A stretch of 64,000 nucleotides of DNA from Virgibacillus ihumii. Its GTDB lineage: Bacteria > Bacillota > Bacilli > Bacillales > Amphibacillaceae. The notes under the pieces are model-generated. The model had not been told where the DNA came from. It ran no database searches and worked only from the letters and a program-made list of their open reading frames with translations. Both the position numbers and the translations under genes were made by a program. The stretch covers positions 2,170,001 to 2,234,000 of the forward strand of contig NZ_CACVAN010000001.1 of assembly GCF_902726655.1 (NCBI RefSeq), read 5' to 3'. Within the stretch, counting starts at the first letter, position 1, and the number at the start of each line of letters is the position of its first letter. Positions 17,291 through 25,782 of this stretch are shown piece by piece.

Positions 17291-18265
17291 TTAAAGTGAT
17301 TCCTGCACTTTTTTGGCAACATCTTCAGGAACCCATTCCGTCCATATATCTGGATTGTTCTTAAGCCAATCTTTAGCTTTTGCTTTCGCCTTCACATCAT
17401 TTTTATGCATGTCCGACAGTACAGCATTCGTGATATCGGCACTTGTTTTGTAGTTGCTCAAAAACTCAACAACATCAGGCGCCGTTTCGCCGAATTCTTT
17501 ATTAATGGCGACGAGAACATCGTTTTGCGGGAAAGTCCCTTCCAGATACGTCATATCATACATACCCAGCATCCAGGTTGGTCCCCACATATAGCCTACC
17601 CATGGCTCGCCATCTTCGTAATGTTCCACCATCGATTGTTTGAGTGATGCACCTGAACCAGGTTGAATATATTTAAATTCTTCCTTCAGACCGTATTTCT
17701 TCAGTTCCTTCTGAGCAATTTCTTCTGCCTTCCAGCCAAGTGGCGAACCATACAATTTTCCATCGAATACATCCGCATATTTAGCCAGATCCTCTGTCGT
17801 TTTCAGATCCGGTGTCATTGGTTCGATTCCGCGCTCCGGATCCCCTTCAATCATATATGTTGGAACGTAAAAACCTTGTACATTATCATCAAAGTTAACC
17901 GATACTTTCTTTACAGTCCCCGACTCTACAGCCTTTTCCCAGGCAGCTTTGATATTTTGTTTCCAAATTTCCATATAAACATCAATATCACCGTCCTGCA
18001 GAGCCAATACTGTTACCGAGGTGGAACCTTGCGTGACATCGGTCGAGTATCCGTAGCCCTCTTCGATAATGGTGCGGGCCACCCAATTGTGAAATCGGAT
18101 GCTTTCCCATCCTGCATCAGCAAAGACGATTGGTTCTTTAACAGATGTGTCCCCACTACTGCTGCTTTCCTTGTCAGAATTATCACCTGATCCTGAACAT
18201 GCCGTCAACACTAACATTGGAATGATCATCATGATGATAGCAATACGCTTGTAAAACTTTTTCAT
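17291..18265 (-). CDS. Glycine betaine/choline ABC transporter substrate-binding lipoprotein (OpuAC-like)
   Basis: The 324-residue protein has a lipoprotein signal with lipobox LTAC at about residues 19-22 and a Ser/Asp-rich linker. The type II solute-binding fold is of the OpuAC/ProX group (VFADAGWESIRFHNWVARTII, then QGSTSVTVLALQDGDIDVYMEIW). Tryptophans in GWES, EIWKQN, WVGYMWGPTW and LGW could form the aromatic cage for quaternary amines. No ATPase or permease gene is adjacent, so it is an orphan binding protein that must work with components encoded elsewhere. It probably serves osmoprotectant uptake. GGGAG precedes the ATG. Confidence 0.87.
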   Translation of the reverse strand: MKKFYKRIAIIMMIIPMLVLTACSGSGDNSDKESSSSGDTSVKEPIVFADAGWESIRFHNWVARTIIEEGYGYSTDVTQGSTSVTVLALQDGDIDVYMEIWKQNIKAAWEKAVESGTVKKVSVNFDDNVQGFYVPTYMIEGDPERGIEPMTPDLKTTEDLAKYADVFDGKLYGSPLGWKAEEIAQKELKKYGLKEEFKYIQPGSGASLKQSMVEHYEDGEPWVGYMWGPTWMLGMYDMTYLEGTFPQNDVLVAINKEFGETAPDVVEFLSNYKTSADITNAVLSDMHKNDVKAKAKAKDWLKNNPDIWTEWVPEDVAKKVQESL

Positions 18266-18644
18266 GTCAGTAACAACACTCCCTTAATTTTTGTTGTAAA
18301 TTGTCTTTCATGTAATTGTGGTCTGCGGCCGGTACCATCGCTGTACACGACGTATCAACTTCTAATAATAAATTTGAAAAAACGTGGGCGGGGATTTTTA
18401 TAACACTGCTTAACTATATCATAAATCGTTTACAAATAAAAACTGTTTTATTACTTTACATTATATAAACTTTTTATGCAGTATAAATTGTATACATTCA
18501 CGAATTTCGGTCTTGAGAAGGCTTTTAGAACATTAGATGATGTACTTAATTACAATTCACACTCTCCTGAAACATACTCTTCCCACTTTCAGCAAATCAT
18601 AGTACACTATACGTGGTAAAAAAACAGCGCAGGAGGATACACCA
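18266..18644. other. Divergent intergenic region, betaine-binding gene and CoA-transferase gene
   Basis: This 379-bp region is AT-rich. It contains a minus-strand TATAAT near 18458-18463 that could serve the betaine-binding gene. No convincing -35 box, operator or small gene was recognised. Confidence 0.4.
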
Positions 18645-19925
18645 TTGAATATTTCAAAACTTTATGAGGAAAAACGCTGCACCGCAGAAGAGGCCGTAGC
18701 ACATATCCAGCCAGGTGAAGATATCGTTACACCAATTCTGGCGGCGGAACCATATACATTAATGAAGCAGCTCGAAACATATGATGGATTACAGGGGAAT
18801 CGCCTGTTTCAAATGCTTTCGTCCAATGAAGTTATCGATGTCGCACCGGACAAGCTGAAAATCATCAGCATGTTTATGGGAGGTACTGAACGGAAGGCAT
18901 TTAACGAAGGAAAAATCGATTTGCTGCCGAATCATTTTTCCGATGTCCCACGGCTCATGAAACTGCAGCCAGCCGACAAGGTGGTGATGGCGGTTGTGTC
19001 GCCGATGGACGAAAATGGTTATTTTTCACTTGGAACGAATTGTGACCATACAGCTGCAATACTCCCATTTGCCAAAACAGTACTGCTTGAGGTCAACCCG
19101 AATATGCCAAGAACGTTTGGCGAAAACCAGATTCATATTTCGGATGTAACGGCATTGGTTGAAAATGACGCACCGCTTCCGGAAGCTCCAGCAGCACGCC
19201 TTTCAGAAAAAGATAAAGTGATTGGTGAGTATGTTGCGGGATTGATTAACGATGGTGACGTGCTGCAGATTGGGTTTGGCTCGGTACCGAATGCAATTAT
19301 CGATAACCTGAAAAACCACCAAAACCTGAGTGTGCATACAGAAATGATTCCGGAAAAAATCATTGAATTATACCAGAATGGATCCGTAACAAACGCAAAT
19401 AACCCATTCCATAAAGGGAAAATGACCGCTACCTTTGCATACGGTTCCAGAAAACTGTATGACTTCCTCCATGAAAACGATGAGGTGCACATGATGCCGG
19501 TCAGTCAGACAAATGCGGCGGCCAACCTTGCCAGCGTTAAAAATCTGGTAACAATAAACGCCGGTGTGGAGATTGATTTCCTCGGACAAGCCAATTCGGA
19601 AAAGATTGGCGACACGTATTGGTCCTCAACCGGCGGCCAGTCCGACTTCCAGCTTGCTTCCCACTTATCGGAAGGCGGCCGCGGCGTATTATGTCTGCAT
19701 TCGACCACAAAAGGGGATTCCATTTCCAAAATCCGACCAACACTGGGCCCCGGTACGCCCATTTCGACATCCAAAAATGACATTGATTATGTCGTAACAG
19801 AGCAAGGAATCGCCAGACTGCGCGGAAAAACAATCCGTGAACGCACGAGCGAGTTGATTCGGATTGCTCATCCTGCGTTCCGGGACGAATTGACTTTTGA
19901 AGCGAAAGAGATGGGGTATTTGTAA
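18645..19925 (+). CDS. Acetyl-CoA hydrolase / 4-hydroxybutyrate CoA-transferase family enzyme
   Basis: The 426-residue protein matches the two-domain acetyl-CoA hydrolase/transferase family. The N-terminal domain has FSDVPRL and SPMDENGYFSLG. The C-terminal domain has GFGSVPNAI, VHTEMIPE with a candidate catalytic glutamate, and the closing signature YVVTEQGIARLRGKTIRERTSELIRIAHPAFRDEL. The enzyme moves CoA between carboxylic acids or hydrolyses acetyl-CoA; which acid is used is unknown. The start is TTG at 18645 with AGGAGG eight bases upstream. It is monocistronic with a terminator 18 bp after the stop. Confidence 0.9.
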   Translation: MNISKLYEEKRCTAEEAVAHIQPGEDIVTPILAAEPYTLMKQLETYDGLQGNRLFQMLSSNEVIDVAPDKLKIISMFMGGTERKAFNEGKIDLLPNHFSDVPRLMKLQPADKVVMAVVSPMDENGYFSLGTNCDHTAAILPFAKTVLLEVNPNMPRTFGENQIHISDVTALVENDAPLPEAPAARLSEKDKVIGEYVAGLINDGDVLQIGFGSVPNAIIDNLKNHQNLSVHTEMIPEKIIELYQNGSVTNANNPFHKGKMTATFAYGSRKLYDFLHENDEVHMMPVSQTNAAANLASVKNLVTINAGVEIDFLGQANSEKIGDTYWSSTGGQSDFQLASHLSEGGRGVLCLHSTTKGDSISKIRPTLGPGTPISTSKNDIDYVVTEQGIARLRGKTIRERTSELIRIAHPAFRDELTFEAKEMGYL

Positions 19926-19943
19926 GCTGGAGATATTGCGAAT

Positions 19944-19973
19944 GCACCTTCTTGCGGGAAGGTGCTGTTTTTT
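19944..19973 (+). terminator. Terminator of the CoA-transferase gene
   Basis: GCACCTT and AAGGTGC form a stem around CTTGCGGG, followed by TGTTTTTT. Confidence 0.85.
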
Positions 19974-20029
19974 GAATGGCGGTACAACTTTTCGGCCTGT
20001 TCTAACTAATAACGGGAAATAATATATGG

Positions 20030-20302
20030 GGTATATCCGCGGGTTCGGGACTTATATGTGCGGTTTTAACTGTTATATTCGTGATTCCGGAACATTTACG
20101 CGCGATTTCATGTGTTATATCCGCGATTTCGGGACATTTATGCGCGATTTCACGTGCTATATCCGCGATTCCGGGACATTTATGCGCGATTTTCATGTGC
20201 TATATCCACGATTTCAGGTCGTTTATCCGCGGTTTCAAAAGCTTTATTCGCGATTTTGAGTCATTTATCCACGGTTTCAAGCGTTATATCCACGATTTCC
20301 TA
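20030..20302. repeat. Tandem 21-bp repeat array, family C (core TATCCGCGATTT)
   Basis: About thirteen units of 21 bp (one of 22) share the core TTTATnCGCGATTT or TATATCCGCGATTC. Spacers alternate between CGGGACA and CACGTGC types in the first half, so a 42-bp double unit is again visible. The array lies between convergent genes, after the CoA-transferase terminator. It decays toward its right end. Open frames through it are repeat artefacts. Confidence 0.9.
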
Positions 20303-20452
20303 TATTACCAAAGGTCAGCACGTAATATGAACTGTAGAACGATAGTGAAAAACCACATCATTTCCCAGAGACAGCCTCATTCAAACCAAACTACGCCTAG
20401 AAAAATGCACCGTTTGACAAAATATTTCCCGGGCAATATTTTTGTCGGAATA

Positions 20453-20490
20453 CGAAAGCGGACTGGAATCTATACGGCTCCAGCCCGCTC
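20453..20490 (-). terminator. Probable terminator after the second HAD phosphatase gene
   Basis: GAGCGGGCTGGA and TCCAGTCCGCTTTC form a near-perfect stem 20 bp after the stop at 20510. The T run is short. A separate inverted repeat, GACAAAATATT with AATATTTTTGTC, lies at 20416-20446 around CCCGGG and is unexplained. Confidence 0.55.
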
Positions 20491-20509
20491 CTTTCATTCA
20501 TACAATACT

Positions 20510-21289
20510 TTATTTCAGCAATCCAACCAGCTTTAAGCCGTGTTCAATACCATCTTCGTCCACGCTTTTCGTGACAGATTTCGCCGCTTCTTTCACAATA
20601 TCTTCAGCATTTCCCATCGCTACGCTGTTCTGAACGGCGCGCAGCATTTCGATATCATTCCGGCCATCGCCAAATGCATAGACATTCTCCGGTGCAACCT
20701 CCATTTTTTCGATTGCTTTTTCGATGCCGCGTGCTTTCGAACCACCCTGCGGCAAAACATCGACTGAAGCAGGATGCCAGCGGATGAAATCGAATTGGCT
20801 GAAGCGTTTTTCATACTCCGCTTCCTCTCCATCCGTGCAAAAAAGCAATCCCTGATAGATATCACGGCCAACGTAATACTCCGGATCATAACTCACTTCA
20901 TGCGGAATTTTCAATGAACCAATCGCATTGGTAACCGATTCATCATTCTCTTTGTTAGAACGCCAGTCTTCATGATCAACATAAACAACCGGATGGTCCT
21001 GCTCCAACGCATAATCGGTTAACTGCTGTAATGCTTCTGTATCAAGTGGGTGCTGATGAATTACTTCCCCCTGATGAACAACATACTGCCCGTTCAGCGA
21101 AACATAGGATTCAATCCCCAGCTCCTTACGCAAATTTTCAAATGCAAACGGAGTCCGGCCGGTGGCTATCGCAACAATATGCCCTTCATCCTGCAATGCC
21201 TGGATTGCTTTTTTAGTGGATTTCGGCAAATTTTTGTCCGAATCAAGCAGTGTATTATCAATATCGAAAAATATTATGTTTTGAGTCAT
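20510..21289 (-). CDS. Cof-type HAD-superfamily phosphatase, paralogue 2 (YxeH-like)
   Basis: The 259-residue enzyme has motif I FFDIDNTLLDS, motif II AIATGRTP, a lysine in GGSKARGIEKAIEKM and motif IV AFGDGRNDIEML. The Cof-type cap sits between motifs II and III. It is a cytosolic phosphatase of uncertain substrate, only distantly similar to the HAD protein at 14873. AAAGGAAG precedes the ATG at 21289. It is monocistronic. Confidence 0.9.
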   Translation of the reverse strand: MTQNIIFFDIDNTLLDSDKNLPKSTKKAIQALQDEGHIVAIATGRTPFAFENLRKELGIESYVSLNGQYVVHQGEVIHQHPLDTEALQQLTDYALEQDHPVVYVDHEDWRSNKENDESVTNAIGSLKIPHEVSYDPEYYVGRDIYQGLLFCTDGEEAEYEKRFSQFDFIRWHPASVDVLPQGGSKARGIEKAIEKMEVAPENVYAFGDGRNDIEMLRAVQNSVAMGNAEDIVKEAAKSVTKSVDEDGIEHGLKLVGLLK

Positions 21290-21339
21290 GGAAGCTTCCT
21301 TTCTTTTTCTATTCTAAGTGTATTATAATCCCTTTTTTG

Positions 21340-21438
21340 AAAAAAGAATAGCCATCCATATTAGATGGCCATATATTCTTAAAAAGTTTCCTGCAACAGT
21401 TCGAGCAATTCCTCATTATTAACTGAAACCTTTTTCAT
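21340..21438 (-). other. Terminator with a possible 19-residue reading frame
   Basis: A hairpin at 21340-21379 (GGCCATCT with GGATGGC, extended by GAATA and TATTC, then six T residues on the minus strand) is a good terminator. Directly upstream, 21438-21379 encodes MKKVSVNNEELLELLQETF and stops at the stem. A TATAAT lies about 40 bp further upstream. This could be a tiny gene, a leader, or the tail of a lost gene. Confidence 0.3.
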
Positions 21439-21601
21439 CAATCCATTTCACATTTCATCGAACGTTTGATTAATACTATTATACCTGAGTATTATCTAAA
21501 AAAACTACTTTCCGTTACTGAAAAAACAATCTCCATATTCCGTAGACATACCGCATTCCATAAATTAGAGTGGGAATACTAGTACCTTGTGGAGGAGTAC
21601 A

Positions 21602-21900
21602 ATGAGTTTAGTAAACGAGCGGTACCGTCACAATCAACTATTAACAGCTTTTCCAATATTTTATTCCGACCATATTAGCCATGATGCTTATGTCGGTATA
21701 TATTGTTGCCGTTACTTTGAAAGGGGTTAATATTATCATGCTTGTATTTTCATTTCGATTGCCTTTTAATCGGAATGGGCGGCGGGACATTATATTTCAT
21801 CGCAATGGGAGAAAACAACACAAACCCGTCAGGCACATTTTCAGCCTTCCCTTTGTTTATAACACTGCTCTTTTTCATTCTAACTTTAATTGATAAAAAC
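21602..21900 (+). pseudogene. Remnant of a small membrane protein gene, two frameshifts
   Basis: A good ribosome site (GGAGGAG) precedes an ATG at 21602. Protein-like sequence then passes through three frames: MSLVNERYRHNQLLTAFPI, then hydrophobic PILAMMLMSVYIVAVTLKGVNII-like sequence, then LIGMGGGTLYFIAMGEN and a final hydrophobic segment FPLFITLLFFILTLID. Read together these suggest a small protein of about 95 residues with three membrane segments, broken by two frameshifts. I do not recognise the family. The rest of the 970-bp gap (21290-22259) shows only the terminators listed. Confidence 0.4.
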
Positions 21901-22117
21901 ACAGTATCATGTAATACAGGGAGTAATAAAATAGTAAGCAAGGAAACATTTTTTATTAATACATTAATTAATGGTGAAACCAGTAGATGAGTGTTTTGAA
22001 AGAATACGAAACTAATATTTATAAGCGTCCAAAAAAGAAGTATATCAAAAAAAATCGATCGAAATTACCTATAAACAAAAATTGATTGAAAAATTTTTCC
22101 AATGGCCGGAATAGATT

Positions 22118-22156
22118 CAAAAACACGACCCCTACCCCAGACGATAAAGGTCGTGT
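22118..22156 (-). terminator. Terminator of the first hyu module
   Basis: ACACGACC and GGTCGTGT form a stem, followed by a T run on the minus strand, about 100 bp after the permease stop at 22260. Confidence 0.75.
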
Positions 22157-22259
22157 CGATACAACCAAATCCCCAGTAATTTTTTTGCTTGATGCCATTA
22201 GAAAGCTTAAGAAAAGTTACTTTGAAACTTATGTGATTTTAACTGTCAGTCTAATCTGA

Positions 22260-23588
22260 TTATTTGTTAACTACTCCAGCATTATCTACATCATTTTTAT
22301 ATACATTTCGTTCTGTAAAATGGTCTGGCTTAATTTTGGCTTTTAAATTCATTCCAATTAAATAAACAAAACCAGAGACTACTAATGATTGAAGTGCCGG
22401 AATTCCAAATACTACAACGTACTGGGTAAGATATCCTACAAAAGCCCCTAATAGCACTGCAAAAGTAGCAATCCAGTTCCACCCCTTATTGTCTTCCCAT
22501 TCTTGTTTCCTAATAAAGAAAAAATCAATGAACATTACTGCAGCAATGGCAGGATATATTACCGCCAAAATAATCAAAAATTCCGTGAAGTAACTTAGGA
22601 TGCCAATTAATGCCAAAACTACTCCTAATATTGAGCCAACAAATGTTAGCAATGCTCTTCCTTTATTGGTATCAATATTAAACATATTAGCAGCAGCCAA
22701 TCCAATTGAGTAGCTCGCCACCATTTGACTTGTCCATAACGCAACCCATAATATTAAAAATCCCCAAAAAGGGAAACCTAAATCTTGCATTACAGCCACA
22801 ATATCTGCGTTACCAACTCCAACAGACATTACAGATCCCGTTAAGAAAAAAATCAATCCAATAACTACAATTCCTAACGGTATTAATGTTTGATCTTTCA
22901 ATGTTGGTTTGGAATAACGAGTATAATCTGATGCAATGAGCCACTGGGCTACATTAGCACCTAATACTAAACTTATAGCAGCCAAAATTGTCATTGAAGG
23001 CTCTGGATTCCAAGACCAGATAGCTTCCCAACTTGCATCTTTTAATGCAAAATACACACCAGATGAAATAAGAAGAATCCCTGAGGGAACTGCAACATAA
23101 TCTGTCCACTTCATAGAACTATACCCAATCACAGCAGGTAATGCGAATAACAATCCTGAAATTGTGGTTATAATAGCCCACACTACCCAATTATTGCTAT
23201 AGTCAATACCAAGTGTGGCCGATAAAGCATTTCCCGCCACAGCAGTATTAAGGCCAAACCACCCCACGTTTAATATAACAAGTGCTAAACCAACGATAAA
23301 CCTGGCTTGTATAGACCCAAAACTAGATCTTGCAATAACGGATGAAGGACGTCCAGTTTTTGCACCCAAATAACCTTGTATAGCGTTTCCAATCCATTGT
23401 ATAATTACTAACCCGATTAGCAGTATGAAAAATATCTCAGTTAAACTAAAACTCCCTGCAAGTGTTGCTCCTACCATAATAACGGGCACTGCAAATTCCA
23501 ATCCCCCAAAAATGGCGGCCGGTACAATCCAGTGTTGACGTTCTGATAATGGTACAGCAGATAGTGCTGAATCATTCTTTTTCTGCAT
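22260..23588 (-). CDS. NCS1-family (cytosine/hydantoin-type) permease, paralogue 1
   Basis: The 442-residue protein has about twelve hydrophobic segments and NCS1 features: GGLEFAVPVIMVGATLAGSF near the N-terminus, GYLGAKTGRPSSVIARSSFG, and the NVAQWLIASDYTRYSKP region. It imports a nucleobase-like or hydantoin-like solute with H+ or Na+. The start is the ATG at 23588 with AAGGAGGAG upstream; a longer frame would overlap the DUF3830 gene. It is the last gene of hyuA-hyuB-DUF3830-permease. Hydantoin permease Mhp1 belongs to the same family, so the solute is probably the substrate of the HyuAB enzyme encoded here. The second copy at 47019-48359 is closely related. Confidence 0.9.
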   Translation of the reverse strand: MQKKNDSALSAVPLSERQHWIVPAAIFGGLEFAVPVIMVGATLAGSFSLTEIFFILLIGLVIIQWIGNAIQGYLGAKTGRPSSVIARSSFGSIQARFIVGLALVILNVGWFGLNTAVAGNALSATLGIDYSNNWVVWAIITTISGLLFALPAVIGYSSMKWTDYVAVPSGILLISSGVYFALKDASWEAIWSWNPEPSMTILAAISLVLGANVAQWLIASDYTRYSKPTLKDQTLIPLGIVVIGLIFFLTGSVMSVGVGNADIVAVMQDLGFPFWGFLILWVALWTSQMVASYSIGLAAANMFNIDTNKGRALLTFVGSILGVVLALIGILSYFTEFLIILAVIYPAIAAVMFIDFFFIRKQEWEDNKGWNWIATFAVLLGAFVGYLTQYVVVFGIPALQSLVVSGFVYLIGMNLKAKIKPDHFTERNVYKNDVDNAGVVNK

Positions 23589-23613
23589 GAATGTACTCCT
23601 CCTTCTTAAATTT

Positions 23614-24048
23614 TTAACTACGTTTAAAACATACTTTCTCTGCACCTTTTAACCATACACGTTCGCCAATTTTATTAAGTATAGTGAAATGGTTGAAGTG
23701 TATTTGCGCAAATACGTTAACAAGTTCATTTCCTTTGTTACTTCTTGCTAATTCGGCACCGTAATAAATTGCTATGGCTTGGGAAGGGGGGCTATCCCCC
23801 TCCCAGCCCCAATCACGCCAATAGCAAACTTCACCTTTACTTGTATAAATCGTCTGGTTTTCCTTTATTGGATAGCTATCATTGTCATAACGTAAATTTA
23901 TTTCCCGACCGGACCATCTTGATTGTGTTACGGTACTTTGAAAAGGAAGTGAATCCCAAATTGCCTTACACGTTAGAGGCGCCGATTCCTCAAGTAGAGT
24001 GGCGGATAATTCTTCTCCGCCTTCAAATCGAATTTTTAAATGCTTCAT
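23614..24048 (-). CDS. DUF3830 cyclophilin-like protein
   Basis: The 144-residue protein matches DUF3830 in its pattern APLTCKAIWDSLPFQSTVTQSRWSGREI and the aromatic GEVCYWRDWG segment. This is a small cyclophilin-like beta-barrel fold often found beside amidohydrolase and permease genes. No enzymatic role is established that I know of. It lies 18 bp after hyuB and 25 bp before the permease start, so it is translated from the same transcript. It may bind the module's substrate or act on a cyclic amide; this is inference. GAGGTG precedes the ATG. Confidence 0.8.
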   Translation of the reverse strand: MKHLKIRFEGGEELSATLLEESAPLTCKAIWDSLPFQSTVTQSRWSGREINLRYDNDSYPIKENQTIYTSKGEVCYWRDWGWEGDSPPSQAIAIYYGAELARSNKGNELVNVFAQIHFNHFTILNKIGERVWLKGAEKVCFKRS

Positions 24049-24066
24049 GGTTCACCTCGCCTTAAT

Positions 24067-25782
24067 CTATTTTCGATAGACATTTTTTGTTTCTGCATCA
24101 AATATCACACCATACTCCTGTAGTGCTGTCTCACTATCGATGTATCCATCAATTATGTCTTCCAACACATTCTCTAATGGACGTTCAAGGGGACTTCCAA
24201 ATCCACCGCCCCCTCCAGTTTCCACAATAACGCGGTCTCCCTGAGAGAGTGGTTTGGCATTTACCTTCAACATACTTTCTTCTTCATTCTCCCTTTTTAC
24301 GGTAACTTTAGGTGGTTCACCTGATTTCCCACCGAATAACCCCCAAGCAGGATCCTGAGACCTCTCAAACCATAATGACAGATTAGCCTTATTTCGTAAT
24401 TCATATTCTCTAATAACGCCTAAACCACCCCTAGTTTTTCCTGGCCCTCCCGAATTCTCTCGAAAGGAATAAGAATTAATTTTTATAGGATATTTTCCTT
24501 CAAGAACCTCTACCGGCATGTTTTTAAAATCACCATTAGAATTATTAATTAATCCGGATTGTCCATCATTAGATGAAAATGCTCCCCAACCGCCAGCTGT
24601 TGGTTCAACATATAGAAATGGTTGAGTGGAATCTTCTTCTCGTCCGGATATAGTAACAACCATGGAATCTCCGTAATGTGCTGCTGCGGATTGCTCTTTT
24701 AATACCGGGGATAAAGCTTTAACAATCAAATCTATCAACAACCCCAGGGATGTAAAATACCATCCACAAGCCGCAGGCTCTTCCGCGCTAAATATGGATC
24801 TCTTAGGAACAATAATATCCATCGTTTTGAAATTACCACCTGTAACTGGAGAGTCTGGTCCAATCATATGTTTAAAGGCAACACGACAAGCAGATACCGT
24901 TTGTGCCAAACCACAATTAGTCATACCTTGTTTCTGATGACTTGAACCAGTCAAATCGATGGTTAGACTTTCCCCTTCAATCGTTACCTTAACTTTTACT
25001 GGAACTGGTGCTTTAGAAACTCCATCGTTGTCTAAAAAGCCTTCTTCTTCATAAACGCCATCGGGGATATTTGCAATCTGTTCTTTATCCATGATTTCAG
25101 ATTGCGTAAAGATATCTTGTATGGATCGTCTGAATGTTGTAAGTCCATGCTTTTTGATGATATCGTAAACTCTTTTCTCACCGGTTTTACAAGCCGCAAT
25201 TTGTGCATTTAAATCACCCAATGCATCACTACTTAATCTACTGTTCATAATAATAAGTTTTATAATATCTCTTCGGGGGACGCCAGCATCATAAATCTTG
25301 GTAGGTGGTATTCTGACTCCTTCTTGGTATATTTCGATTGCGTCCATTGGATAGCCGGGGTCCTTCGCTCCAATGTCTAACCAGTGGGCCCGTGTTGCTG
25401 AAAAACCAACTAGTTCTTGTTCAAAGAAAATCGGTGAAATTATAGTTATATCATTTAAGTGGGAGCCTGCCATATAAGAATCATTCATAATATATATATC
25501 ACCAGGATTGTAATTGTCATTCCCGCCAATAAATTCTGTGGTTTCTTTTATACATACATCCAGGTTTCCTAAAAACATTGGTAAACCAGAAGATTGTCCA
25601 AGTAATTCCGCATCCTCGTTATAAATTCCTACACTACAGTCTTTCATCTCATAAATGATTGGAGAGAAAGAACTGCGTGCTAAACTCTCATTCATTTCTT
25701 CAGCCGAAGAAGTTAATGCATTTCGGATTATCTCTGTAGTAACTGGGTTTTCCAAAAAAACCGGAACTTTAATTTCACTCAT
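24067..25782 (-). CDS. hyuB: Hydantoinase B / oxoprolinase-family subunit, paralogue 1
   Basis: The 571-residue protein is the B subunit of an ATP-dependent hydantoinase, oxoprolinase or N-methylhydantoinase-type enzyme. Typical segments are ELLGQSSGLPMFLG, GDIYIMNDSYMAGSHLNDITI, VGFSATRAHWLDIG, CGLAQTVSACRVAFKH and the C-terminal glycine-rich VETGGGGGFGSPLERP. The start is the ATG at 25782, inside the last codons of hyuA (8-bp overlap), with AGGAGG upstream. Overlap indicates translational coupling and a heteromeric enzyme. The cyclic amide substrate is not evident. It is a paralogue of the protein at 48798-50525. Confidence 0.9.
   Translation of the reverse strand: MSEIKVPVFLENPVTTEIIRNALTSSAEEMNESLARSSFSPIIYEMKDCSVGIYNEDAELLGQSSGLPMFLGNLDVCIKETTEFIGGNDNYNPGDIYIMNDSYMAGSHLNDITIISPIFFEQELVGFSATRAHWLDIGAKDPGYPMDAIEIYQEGVRIPPTKIYDAGVPRRDIIKLIIMNSRLSSDALGDLNAQIAACKTGEKRVYDIIKKHGLTTFRRSIQDIFTQSEIMDKEQIANIPDGVYEEEGFLDNDGVSKAPVPVKVKVTIEGESLTIDLTGSSHQKQGMTNCGLAQTVSACRVAFKHMIGPDSPVTGGNFKTMDIIVPKRSIFSAEEPAACGWYFTSLGLLIDLIVKALSPVLKEQSAAAHYGDSMVVTISGREEDSTQPFLYVEPTAGGWGAFSSNDGQSGLINNSNGDFKNMPVEVLEGKYPIKINSYSFRENSGGPGKTRGGLGVIREYELRNKANLSLWFERSQDPAWGLFGGKSGEPPKVTVKRENEEESMLKVNAKPLSQGDRVIVETGGGGGFGSPLERPLENVLEDIIDGYIDSETALQEYGVIFDAETKNVYRK

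Noticed and set aside
20416..20446. Inverted repeat around CCCGGG as a terminator
   Set aside because: It has a good stem but no T run on either strand, and a better terminator lies nearby, so its role is left open.
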